64,000 nt of DNA from assembly GCF_007747215.1 (NCBI RefSeq), contig NZ_CP036273.1, positions 1-64,000 on the forward strand. The letters are read 5' to 3'. Positions within the stretch are counted from its first letter, which is position 1; each line of letters starts with the position of its first letter. The notes under the pieces were generated by a model that worked only from the letters and a program-made list of their open reading frames with translations, was not told where the DNA came from and did no database searches. The stretch is from Urbifossiella limnaea (GTDB lineage: Bacteria > Planctomycetota > Planctomycetia > Gemmatales > Gemmataceae). The translations under genes were made by a program, and so were the position numbers. Shown here in pieces: positions 57,439 through 64,000 of the stretch.

Positions 57439-59736
57439 ATGCACCCGATCCTGATCGTGGGGGCCGCCCTCGTCGGCCTCCCCGTGCTGCTGCACCTCAT
57501 CATGAAGCAGGAGCCCAAGCGGCTCCCCTTCCCCGCGTTCCGGTTCCTCCAGCAGAAGCTCAAGACCAACCAGCGCAAGCTCCGCCTCCGCCACTTCCTG
57601 CTGCTCGCGCTGCGGATGCTCCTCATCGCCCTGTTCGCCGTCACCCTCTACCAGCCCACCGTCCTCAGCACCGGGTTCGTCAACCTGTCCGGCGACCAGC
57701 CCGTCGCCGCGGTGCTGGTCGTCGACACCAGCCCGAGCATGGGCTACGCCGACGGCGAGGGAAAGACGCGCCTCGAAGAAGCCGCCCGCCGCGCCGGCGA
57801 GCTGCTGAGTTCGCTGCCCGACAACTCGCGCGTCGCGGTCGTCGAGTCCGGCGACGCCACCGGCAACTGGCTTCAAAGCACCGCCGACGCCCGCACCCGG
57901 TTGCGCGAGCTCGCCGAGCGCGGCAAGAAGGCCGCCGCCACCGGCGCCCCCGCCGGCCCCAGCCGGCCCGTCACCGGCGGCGTCGGCACGGCGTACCAGC
58001 TGCTCGGCACCGTCGACGCGGAGAGCGAAGGGAGCGGCCCGTACCAGAAGCTCGTCGCCGTGTTCACCGACCGCGCCGCCGCGTCGTGGGACGCCGCCCG
58101 CGCCGACGACCTGAAGAAGACCCGCGACGCCTTCCCCGAGCCGAAGCCGGCGCACGCCGTCGTGGACGTGGGCGTCGAAACGCCGACGAACGTGGCGCTG
58201 CTGGCCGCGGGCATGACCGAGGGCAAGGCGCAGGTCGTGCCCGCCGGGCCGCCGGTGAGCCTGACCGTCACCGTCGGCGTCGTCGGCCCCGACGACCTGA
58301 CCGTGCCGGTGAACGCCGTCCTCGGCGACGCCAAGCCGGTGCGCAAGGAGGTGGCCGTGCCGCGCGGGCAGACGCGGACCGTGGCGTTCGAATTCCGCGA
58401 CCTGAAACCCGGCCTGCACCAAGTCAAGTTCGAGCTGCCGACGAAGGACGCGCTCGCCGCCGACAACGTGCGGTACGTCACGTTCCGCGCCGCCGAGCCG
58501 CGGCGCGTGCTGACCATCGCCACCGACCCCGAGGACGCCGCGTTCTGGAACCTCGCCGTGAACGAGGGGAAGGAGTTCGCCAACGAGACGCTCACGCCGC
58601 AACAGCTCGGCGGGAAGGAGCTGGCGGCGTTCGAGGCGGTCACGCTGTTCGGCGTCGCCAACCCCGCCGAGCCGGCCGACGACCCGCTGTGGCCGAAGCT
58701 GCTCCGCTACGTCGAGGGCGGCGGCAAGCTGCTGATCATCCCCGGCGGTCCCGAGCGGATGGGCGACCGCGCCGGCTACGACCCCACGAAGGTCGAGGCG
58801 GCGAACAAGCTGCTGCCGGGCGCGTTCAAGCGCTTCATCGACACCGCCGAGGAGTTCGAGGAGCCGAAGGACGCGAAGTCCAAGAACCGCCGCAGGGGCG
58901 TGACGTGGGACATCTTCGCCGGCGCCGACGACCGCGCCTTCTCGCACCCGCTGCTGGCGCCGCTGCGGCAGTGGCGGCAGACGGGGAACGTGGACATCTT
59001 CCGCGCCCCGCGCCGTACGAGCGGGTACTGGGAGGTCGAGCCGCTGCCGGAGGGCGTGGTGGTGGTGCGGTACGACGACGCCGACGACCCGAAGGCGCGC
59101 CGCCCGGCGGTGCTGGAGCGCGGCCGCGGCGGCAGCAAGGGCAAGGTGATCCAGCTGACCAGCCCGATGGACACGGGCACGCTGTTCAACGACTACTGGG
59201 ACTACCAGAACTCGTGGACGGTGGTGTTCCCCGCGCTGCTGCTCCGCTCCGCGGCCGGCAGCCGCGACGACGAGCGGTTCAACTTCGACACGGGCGCGTC
59301 GGTGCGGCTCCCAGTGGGGAAGCTGGTGGCCGGCCGGCCGGGGAATCTGGTGCTGGACGGCCCCGGCGTCGCGGTGAGCGAGGCGGCGGTGAAGCTGACG
59401 GAGAAGCAGGTAGACGTGACGATCGCCCCGCCGCGGACGAACCTGCCGGGGAACTTCTCGCTGACCGGCCCGAACCCCGACTGGCGCGAGGGCTTTTCGC
59501 TGAACGTGCCGGCCGACGAGAGCACGCTGGACAAGGTGCCGGTGGAGGGGATCGAGGACGTGACCGGCGCCGGGAGCGTGGTGCAGGTCGGCCGCGACGT
59601 GGACCTGAAGAAGGTGTTCGAGGGCACGGACACGCTGCGGGCGCCGGTCGAGCTGTTCCCGTGGCTGCTGATCCTGCTGCTGCTGCTGCTGGCGGCCGAG
59701 GGGCTGGTGGCGAACCGGTTCTACCGCCGCAAGTGA
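57439..59736 (+). CDS. BatA-type protein with von Willebrand factor A domain
   Basis: A 765-residue membrane protein. The N-terminal BatA domain has two membrane helices (LIVGAALVGLPVLLHLIM; HFLLLALRMLLIALFAVTL) around the PFPAFRFLQQKLKTNQRK segment. A VWA-like domain follows (VAAVLVVDTSPSMGYAD near residue 89, the MIDAS DxSxS). A large beta-rich middle part, LLIIPGGPERM near 435, and a C-terminal helix LLILLLLLLAAEGLVANRFYRRK. This plan is common in planctomycetes beside MoxR and DUF58 genes, but neither is present here. It is probably periplasm-facing; role unknown. Confidence 0.85.
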   Translation: MHPILIVGAALVGLPVLLHLIMKQEPKRLPFPAFRFLQQKLKTNQRKLRLRHFLLLALRMLLIALFAVTLYQPTVLSTGFVNLSGDQPVAAVLVVDTSPSMGYADGEGKTRLEEAARRAGELLSSLPDNSRVAVVESGDATGNWLQSTADARTRLRELAERGKKAAATGAPAGPSRPVTGGVGTAYQLLGTVDAESEGSGPYQKLVAVFTDRAAASWDAARADDLKKTRDAFPEPKPAHAVVDVGVETPTNVALLAAGMTEGKAQVVPAGPPVSLTVTVGVVGPDDLTVPVNAVLGDAKPVRKEVAVPRGQTRTVAFEFRDLKPGLHQVKFELPTKDALAADNVRYVTFRAAEPRRVLTIATDPEDAAFWNLAVNEGKEFANETLTPQQLGGKELAAFEAVTLFGVANPAEPADDPLWPKLLRYVEGGGKLLIIPGGPERMGDRAGYDPTKVEAANKLLPGAFKRFIDTAEEFEEPKDAKSKNRRRGVTWDIFAGADDRAFSHPLLAPLRQWRQTGNVDIFRAPRRTSGYWEVEPLPEGVVVVRYDDADDPKARRPAVLERGRGGSKGKVIQLTSPMDTGTLFNDYWDYQNSWTVVFPALLLRSAAGSRDDERFNFDTGASVRLPVGKLVAGRPGNLVLDGPGVAVSEAAVKLTEKQVDVTIAPPRTNLPGNFSLTGPNPDWREGFSLNVPADESTLDKVPVEGIEDVTGAGSVVQVGRDVDLKKVFEGTDTLRAPVELFPWLLILLLLLLAAEGLVANRFYRRK

Positions 59737-59809
59737 CTGCCGCGGGTGGCGTTGACGCCCGCACGGCCGTCGGGGTACGGTTGCCGCGTCCCCGACCCGG
59801 AGGTGCCCC

Positions 59810-60238
59810 GTGCGCGCCCGCCTGCTGATCGTGCCGCTCCTGTTCGCCGCCGCGGCCGGCGCGGCCCACACGCAGCCCCCCTCGTCGCCGCCGGCCGTCG
59901 TTTCGCTACCCCCCGTTCCGCCGAGCGCGCCGGCCCTGGCGCCGAGCGTGCCGCAGCCGCTGCTGGTGGGCGCGGCCGAGGAGAAGTCGCTGGAGCGGAT
60001 GCTGGACCAGCTGGAGGGGCTGCGCGCCCGCAAGGCGGACCTGGAGAAGCAGGAGCAGGAGCTGATGAAGGACATCCGCAAGCTGCTGGACCGGCAGGAC
60101 GAGCGGGTCAAGCGGTTGGGCGTGGTAGCGGCGCCGCCGGTCGTCCCGGCGCCGCCGCCGAGTGTGCCCGCCGCGCCGCCGCTGGTCGTGCCGAGCGGCG
60201 CCGGCCTGCCGCCGTTCCCGCTGCCGAAGAAGAGCTAG
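59810..60238 (+). CDS. Exported Pro-rich protein with a central coiled coil
   Basis: A 142-residue protein from a GTG start with GGAGG upstream. Signal peptide (LLIVPLLFAAAAGAAHT), then a Pro/Ser-rich linker, a 50-residue coiled coil (LERMLDQLEGLRARKADLEKQEQELMKDIRKLLDRQDERV, in pieces LERMLDQLEGL and KADLEKQEQELMKDIRKL), then a second Pro/Val-rich tail. No family recognised. Confidence 0.6.
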   Translation: MRARLLIVPLLFAAAAGAAHTQPPSSPPAVVSLPPVPPSAPALAPSVPQPLLVGAAEEKSLERMLDQLEGLRARKADLEKQEQELMKDIRKLLDRQDERVKRLGVVAAPPVVPAPPPSVPAAPPLVVPSGAGLPPFPLPKKS

Positions 60239-60289
60239 CGGCTCGCCCGGCGGGGCGTAGTGTAACCGCCCCGCGCCGCGAGACCCGCC

Positions 60290-60946
60290 ATGCCCCACCC
60301 CCGCCCCCTCGCCTGGGCCGACCGCCTCGGCCGGCTCTACACCCCCGTCGTCGCCGACGTGCTGGACAAGCTCGGCTTCCGCAACCAGAGCCTCCACCCG
60401 CGCGTCCGCCCGCTGTGGCCGGAGGCGAAGGCCGCCGGCTACGCGCTGACCGTGCAGACGTGCCCGGCCCGCGACATCGCCCCCGCCCACCCCTACGCCG
60501 GCGAACTGGCCGCGGTGGACGCGCTCGCCGCCGGCGACGTGCTGGTCGTGAGCGAGTCCGGGTGCAGCTTCTGGGGCGAGCTGCTGAGCACGGCGGCGAA
60601 GTACCGCGGCTGCCGCGGCGTGGTGCTCGACGGCCCGACGCGGGATTCGCTGGCGATCCGCGACATGGGCTTTCCGGTGTTCCACCACGGCTTCCACCCG
60701 GCGGACAGCCTGGGCCGGCTGGACGTGGTGGGCCACAACCTTCCGATCGTGTGCGGCGGCGTGCTGATCCACCCGGGCGACCTGGTGCTGGCCGACCACG
60801 ACGGCGTGGTGGCGGTGCCGCTGGGCGCGGCCGAGGAGACGCTCCGGCTCGCGGAGGAGAAGGTGAGCGGCGAGAACCTGGTGCGCAAGGCGCTCGCGGG
60901 CGGCATGACGACGACGGAGGCGTTCGCCAAGTTCGGGATTCTGTGA
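60290..60946 (+). CDS. RraA-family protein (4-hydroxy-4-methyl-2-oxoglutarate aldolase-like)
   Basis: A 218-residue protein of the RraA/HMG-aldolase family. It shows VVADVLDKLGFRNQSLHP at the start, AGDVLVVSESGCSFWGELLSTAAKYRGCRGVVLDGPTRD (the family's metal and pyruvate site region, near residues 80-120) and HPGDLVLADHDGVVAVP near 165. Members with the full R and D set are metal-dependent aldolases or oxaloacetate decarboxylases; true RraA proteins that bind RNase E lack activity. The G..RD segment here favours enzymatic function. Confidence 0.8.
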   Translation: MPHPRPLAWADRLGRLYTPVVADVLDKLGFRNQSLHPRVRPLWPEAKAAGYALTVQTCPARDIAPAHPYAGELAAVDALAAGDVLVVSESGCSFWGELLSTAAKYRGCRGVVLDGPTRDSLAIRDMGFPVFHHGFHPADSLGRLDVVGHNLPIVCGGVLIHPGDLVLADHDGVVAVPLGAAEETLRLAEEKVSGENLVRKALAGGMTTTEAFAKFGIL

Positions 60947-60969
60947 GTGGTCAGTTGTAATTTGAAATT

Positions 60970-61043
60970 GGCAATTTGGCTGACGAGCGGAGCGGCCCCA
61001 AGAAATCAGTCTTGGGGCCGCTCCGCTCGTCAGCCAAATTGCC
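60970..61043. terminator. Long hairpin between convergent genes
   Basis: A 34-bp perfect stem (60970-61003 with 61010-61043), 6-base loop. Outside it, TAATTTGAAATT and AATTTCAAATTA extend the pairing imperfectly. It lies between the convergent RraA-like and four-helix-bundle genes; likely bidirectional terminator. Confidence 0.8.
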
Positions 61044-61059
61044 ACTGACCAATTTCAAA

Positions 61060-61458
61060 TTACTGCACGGGGGGCGGTGTCGGGGTGGCGGGCTTGGCGC
61101 CGCGGCCGATCGACTTCAGGTAGGCGTTCAGCTTTGGGGCGAGTTCGTCGAGAAGCGGCTTGAGCCGCGCGGTCTGCTCGTCCGTCAGGAGCTTTCGCTT
61201 GAACGCCCGGCGGAGCCAGTGCTGGGTCTCGTACAGCGACCCCCGGGCGATTCGCACGAAGCGCCGGTTGTCGGCGAAGCTCCCCCGGCCGTACCCCTCG
61301 GCGATGTTGGCCCCGACGCTGTCGATCGCCCGGACCAGTTGCTCCCCGACCGTGTTCCGGTCGAGCCGGTCCCACGGCACGACGACTTCATGAACCGCGT
61401 CGGCGAGTTCCTCAGCCAACTGGTACACCCGCAACTCCAAAAACCTCGCCTTCGCCAT
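61060..61458 (-). CDS. Four-helix-bundle protein (23S rRNA-intervening-sequence family)
   Basis: A 132-residue protein of PF05635: ARFLELRVYQLAEELADAVHEVV, GEQLVRAIDSVGANIAEGYGR and NRRFVRIARGSLYETQHWLRRAF match the S23/avd-type bundle found in intervening sequences of 23S rRNA genes and in diversity-generating retroelements, but this copy is a free-standing gene. A basic, Pro-rich tail follows. The ATG at 61458 is fixed by the family start. No DGR components nearby. Confidence 0.85.
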   Translation of the reverse strand: MAKARFLELRVYQLAEELADAVHEVVVPWDRLDRNTVGEQLVRAIDSVGANIAEGYGRGSFADNRRFVRIARGSLYETQHWLRRAFKRKLLTDEQTARLKPLLDELAPKLNAYLKSIGRGAKPATPTPPPVQ

Positions 61459-61523
61459 CCCGTGACCCTCCGCCGGCGACCCGACGCCTCGACGCCTCGA
61501 AGCCAACTGCCAACGGACCAATT

Positions 61524-62987
61524 TCAACTGACATCCAAAGGGTACATCGGCCGGCGGATGCGCGTGTACGTGAACCGCGCCGGGTTGATCGCCGTCAGGC
61601 CCGGCGTGTCCACCTCGATCACCTCGCCGGCGATCGGCGCGTACGCCGCCTTGTACGCCACCGCCGCCTTCACCACGATGGCGCTCGCCCCGCGCGGGTC
61701 GATGCCCAAACTCGTCAGCTGACCCAGGCTGAACGGCGGCGTCCGCAGCGACGTCAGCACCACCAGGCTGCCGTCGCCGAGGTCGAGCACGGCGGCGTGG
61801 CCCTGGTCGTTCTGGCGGCGGCCGCCGTGCCGCGCCTCGGTTTCGACCCACTTCCCCTCGTGCAGCGACCGCACCACGCCGCGCACCGTCACCGGCGGGC
61901 CGTGCATGCCGTCGGTGCCGCCGAGCGGGCCGTCCAGCACCCCGCCGACGCCGACCGCCTTCGCCACCCGCACCGCCTCCGGGGCGTACAGCGCCACGAT
62001 GAAGCCCTTCGCCCGCTGCTTCATCAGCTCCGCCAGCAGCACCGTGCCGTCGCCGGCCGAGCCGCCGCCGATGTTGTCACCGAGATCGACGAGCAGCACC
62101 GGATGCTGCTGCGACGCCACGGCACGGGCAACCGCCTCGGCCGGCGTCGGGCACGGCACGTTCAGCTGCTCGCGGACGTTCCACATCGCCGCGGCCAGCT
62201 CGTCGGCGACCGCCTTCGCCTTGGCCCGGTCGCCGTCGGCGACGACGATCACGCTCGGCCCCATCTCGGGCACGTCGGCGTAGGGGAAGCCGGCCATCAC
62301 GCTCACTGACAGTACCTGCGGCGCCCGCTCTGCCTCGCGCGCCATCCGCATCAGCAGCGCCATCGGCTCGCGGGCCGTGTCCTGGCCGAGCAGGTTGAGA
62401 ATCAGCGGCGGCTTGGCGACGTGGACGACCGGCTTGACCTCCCCCTTCACGGCCCGCGCCAGCAGCTGCGCCGCCAGCCGGCCGCGGGCGCGCTGGTCGA
62501 CGTGCGGGTACGTCTGGTAGCCGACGAGGACGTTCGCCGTCTCCGCCATCTGCGGCGAGACGTTGCCGTGGAAGTCGAGCGACGCCGCGATCGGCACGTT
62601 CGGCCCGACCGCGGCGCGGAGGCGGCGCAGAATCTCGGCGTCGGCGTCGGGGTACGTCGGCGTGACCATCGCGCCGTGCAGCGCGACCAGTACGCCGTCG
62701 GGCTGCGCCATCCGCACGCCGGTGACGAGCGCGTCCGAAACGTGCTCGAACAGCGCGTCGGCGACCGGCCCGGACGGCGTAGCCCACGCCATCGCCAGCG
62801 GCACCACGTCGAAGCCGTACGTCTCGGCGCCTTCGAGGAAGCCGCCGACCTCGTGGTGCGCCTCGCGCCACACCGGCACCAGCGCGGCGCCGTAGGTCAG
62901 GCTCCCCTCGCGGAAGCGGTCGAGGTCGGCCGCCGACCGGGAGAAGGTATTCGACTCGTGCATGAACCCGCCGACCGCGATCCGCAT
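61524..62987 (-). CDS. M81-family metallopeptidase (MlrC-like)
   Basis: A 487-residue protein of the DUF1485/MlrC family; the characterised member MlrC cleaves linearised microcystin. It starts MRIAVGGFMHESNTFS with the N-terminal zinc site, SLDFHGNVSPQM near residue 145, VVDLGDNIGGGSAGDGT near 310 (seen as LVDLGDNIGGGSAGDG) and a C-terminal MlrC domain near 370-480. The motifs are complete, so it is probably an active metallopeptidase, though microcystin need not be the substrate. Confidence 0.85.
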   Translation of the reverse strand: MRIAVGGFMHESNTFSRSAADLDRFREGSLTYGAALVPVWREAHHEVGGFLEGAETYGFDVVPLAMAWATPSGPVADALFEHVSDALVTGVRMAQPDGVLVALHGAMVTPTYPDADAEILRRLRAAVGPNVPIAASLDFHGNVSPQMAETANVLVGYQTYPHVDQRARGRLAAQLLARAVKGEVKPVVHVAKPPLILNLLGQDTAREPMALLMRMAREAERAPQVLSVSVMAGFPYADVPEMGPSVIVVADGDRAKAKAVADELAAAMWNVREQLNVPCPTPAEAVARAVASQQHPVLLVDLGDNIGGGSAGDGTVLLAELMKQRAKGFIVALYAPEAVRVAKAVGVGGVLDGPLGGTDGMHGPPVTVRGVVRSLHEGKWVETEARHGGRRQNDQGHAAVLDLGDGSLVVLTSLRTPPFSLGQLTSLGIDPRGASAIVVKAAVAYKAAYAPIAGEVIEVDTPGLTAINPARFTYTRIRRPMYPLDVS

Positions 62988-63107
62988 ATCCGTCACTCCT
63001 GGGGAGAAGCCTTCCACCGAACCCGACCGGTCGGCCGGTGTCAATCAGATTCCGTATCTTTTCCCGTGCGGCCGCGCGGCCGCGTTCCTCTCACCGGTGG
63101 TGCAACA

Positions 63108-64000
63108 GTGGCCGTGAACGTGGCGGTGGTCGGGGCGACGGGGGCCGTGGGTGACCTGATCCGGACGGTGCTCGCCGAGCGCCAGTTCCCGGTCCGGACG
63201 ATCAAATTCCTCGCGTCCGAGAAGAGCGCCGGGAAAACCGTCACGTTCGCCGGCAAAACCTACCCCGTCGAGCCGATCCGCGCCGAGGCGTTCGCCGGCG
63301 TGCAGATCGTCCTCAGCAGCACGCCCAGCTCCGTGAGCAAGGAGTTCTCGCCGATCGCGGCGAAGGCCGGCGCCATCGTCGTGGACAACTCGTCGGCGTG
63401 GCGGATGGACCCGGACTGCCCGCTCGTGGTGCCGGAAGTGAACGCCGACCAGCTGCACCACATCAAGAAGGGGATCGTCGCCAACCCGAACTGCGTGGCC
63501 ATCCCGCTGTGCGTGGCGCTGAAGCCGCTGCACGACCTGGGCGGGGTGAAGCGGGTCGTCGTCTGCACCTACCAGTCGTCGTCGGGCAAGGGGGCGAAGG
63601 GGCTGGCCGACTTCGAGTCGCAGCTGGCCGCGTTCGCCGCCGGCGGCCCGGTCCCGGCCCCGACGGCGCACCGGGCGCAGCTGGCCGGGAACGTCATCAC
63701 CCTCGACTGGACCCTCGACCCGAACGGGTACACCGAGGAAGAAAACAAGGTCATCAACGAGACGAAGAAGATCCTGGGCGACGCCACGATCGGCGTGAAC
63801 CCGACGTGCGTGCGGGTGCCGGTGCGGGTGTCGCACAGCGAGGCGGTGACGGTGGAGTTCCACCGGCCGGTGAGCGTGGCCGCGGCGAAGGCGGCGCTGG
63901 CCGTCGCGCCCGGGGTGGTGCTGATGGACGAGACGAAGGGGGAGTTCCCGCAGCCGCTCCACGCCACCGGCACCGACCACACCTACGTCGGCCGGGTGCG
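63108..64000 (+). CDS. asd: Aspartate-semialdehyde dehydrogenase (3' end outside the window)
   Basis: A NADP enzyme reducing aspartyl phosphate to the semialdehyde in lysine, methionine and threonine synthesis. 297 codons are visible: NVAVVGATGAVGDLIRTVL at the start (NADP loop), STPSSVSKEF, GAIVVDNSSAWRM, GIVANPNCVAIPL with the catalytic cysteine near residue 127, and VVVCTYQSSSGKGAKGL. The frame is open to the last base. The start is a GTG at 63108 (a second GTG at 63114 is possible) after a GGTGG site. Confidence 0.92.
   Translation, partial: MAVNVAVVGATGAVGDLIRTVLAERQFPVRTIKFLASEKSAGKTVTFAGKTYPVEPIRAEAFAGVQIVLSSTPSSVSKEFSPIAAKAGAIVVDNSSAWRMDPDCPLVVPEVNADQLHHIKKGIVANPNCVAIPLCVALKPLHDLGGVKRVVVCTYQSSSGKGAKGLADFESQLAAFAAGGPVPAPTAHRAQLAGNVITLDWTLDPNGYTEEENKVINETKKILGDATIGVNPTCVRVPVRVSHSEAVTVEFHRPVSVAAAKAALAVAPGVVLMDETKGEFPQPLHATGTDHTYVGRV

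Noticed and set aside
61060-61458. Diversity-generating retroelement accessory protein (Avd)
   Set aside because: The four-helix-bundle family includes Avd, but no reverse transcriptase, template or variable repeat is near.

Overview
The window looks like the origin region of a planctomycete chromosome, most likely family Gemmataceae (an Urbifossiella- or Gemmata-like organism). This is inferred from very high GC with strong G/C third-position bias, a DUF1559 prepilin-like protein followed by a tiny lipoprotein gene, DUF1571 and DUF1328 proteins, secreted proteins opening with the LEGLE(S/D)RxxP motif, and large TPR and WD40 proteins. No tRNA, rRNA or CRISPR array was found.

Layout. 1-7.7 kb: replication block dnaA, a candidate oriC (GGCGCGCC octamers and an inverted pair of DnaA-box-like sites), dnaN, a dciA-like gene and gyrB, with a DUF433/DUF5615 toxin-antitoxin-like pair wedged in. 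7.7-14 kb: nadA coupled to an HTH/PIN toxin-antitoxin pair, then a MarR-controlled operon (FAD monooxygenase/halogenase-like enzyme and a CPA2 antiporter) running into a STAS gene without a start codon. 14-16.7 kb: five tandem paralogous secreted proteins. 16.9-22.6 kb: parB (no parA in the window), a SpsG-like protein, polX, a parS-like palindrome and an aminotransferase. 22.7-28.9 kb: small exported proteins (one decayed duplicate), an RRM glycine-rich RNA-binding protein, groES, a response regulator, a HicAB pair, and DUF1571 and DUF1328 proteins.

29.2-33.6 kb is the most unusual part: a compact chromosomal integron. An integron-type integrase is read in the same direction as three short cassettes. 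Two attC sites can be folded by eye, each with the same two extrahelical bases. The first attC is split by an IS110/IS1111-type element with subterminal inverted repeats and about 390 bases of non-coding end that could hold a bridge RNA.

33.8-46.8 kb: a secreted metalloprotease with cadherin-like and P-domains, an AlkD-like glycosylase, a histone-deacetylase-fold amidohydrolase, a response regulator, an RlmI-like methyltransferase, a WD40 membrane protein, a c-type cytochrome, an intradiol dioxygenase, a coiled-coil protein, a NUDIX hydrolase and the DUF1559/lipoprotein pair. 46.9-54.3 kb: a 1943-residue TPR protein and two small proteins. 54.9-57.3 kb: amt with a PII gene. 57.4-64 kb: a BatA/VWA protein, a coiled-coil exported protein, an RraA-like protein, a four-helix-bundle protein, an MlrC-like M81 peptidase and the start of asd, which runs off the end.

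Long, mostly perfect hairpins of 12-35 bp stems sit in many gene gaps and probably act as terminators. One sequence family (core GCGGCCCGCGTCAGCGGGCT) occurs at two unrelated loci and looks like a dispersed palindromic repeat.
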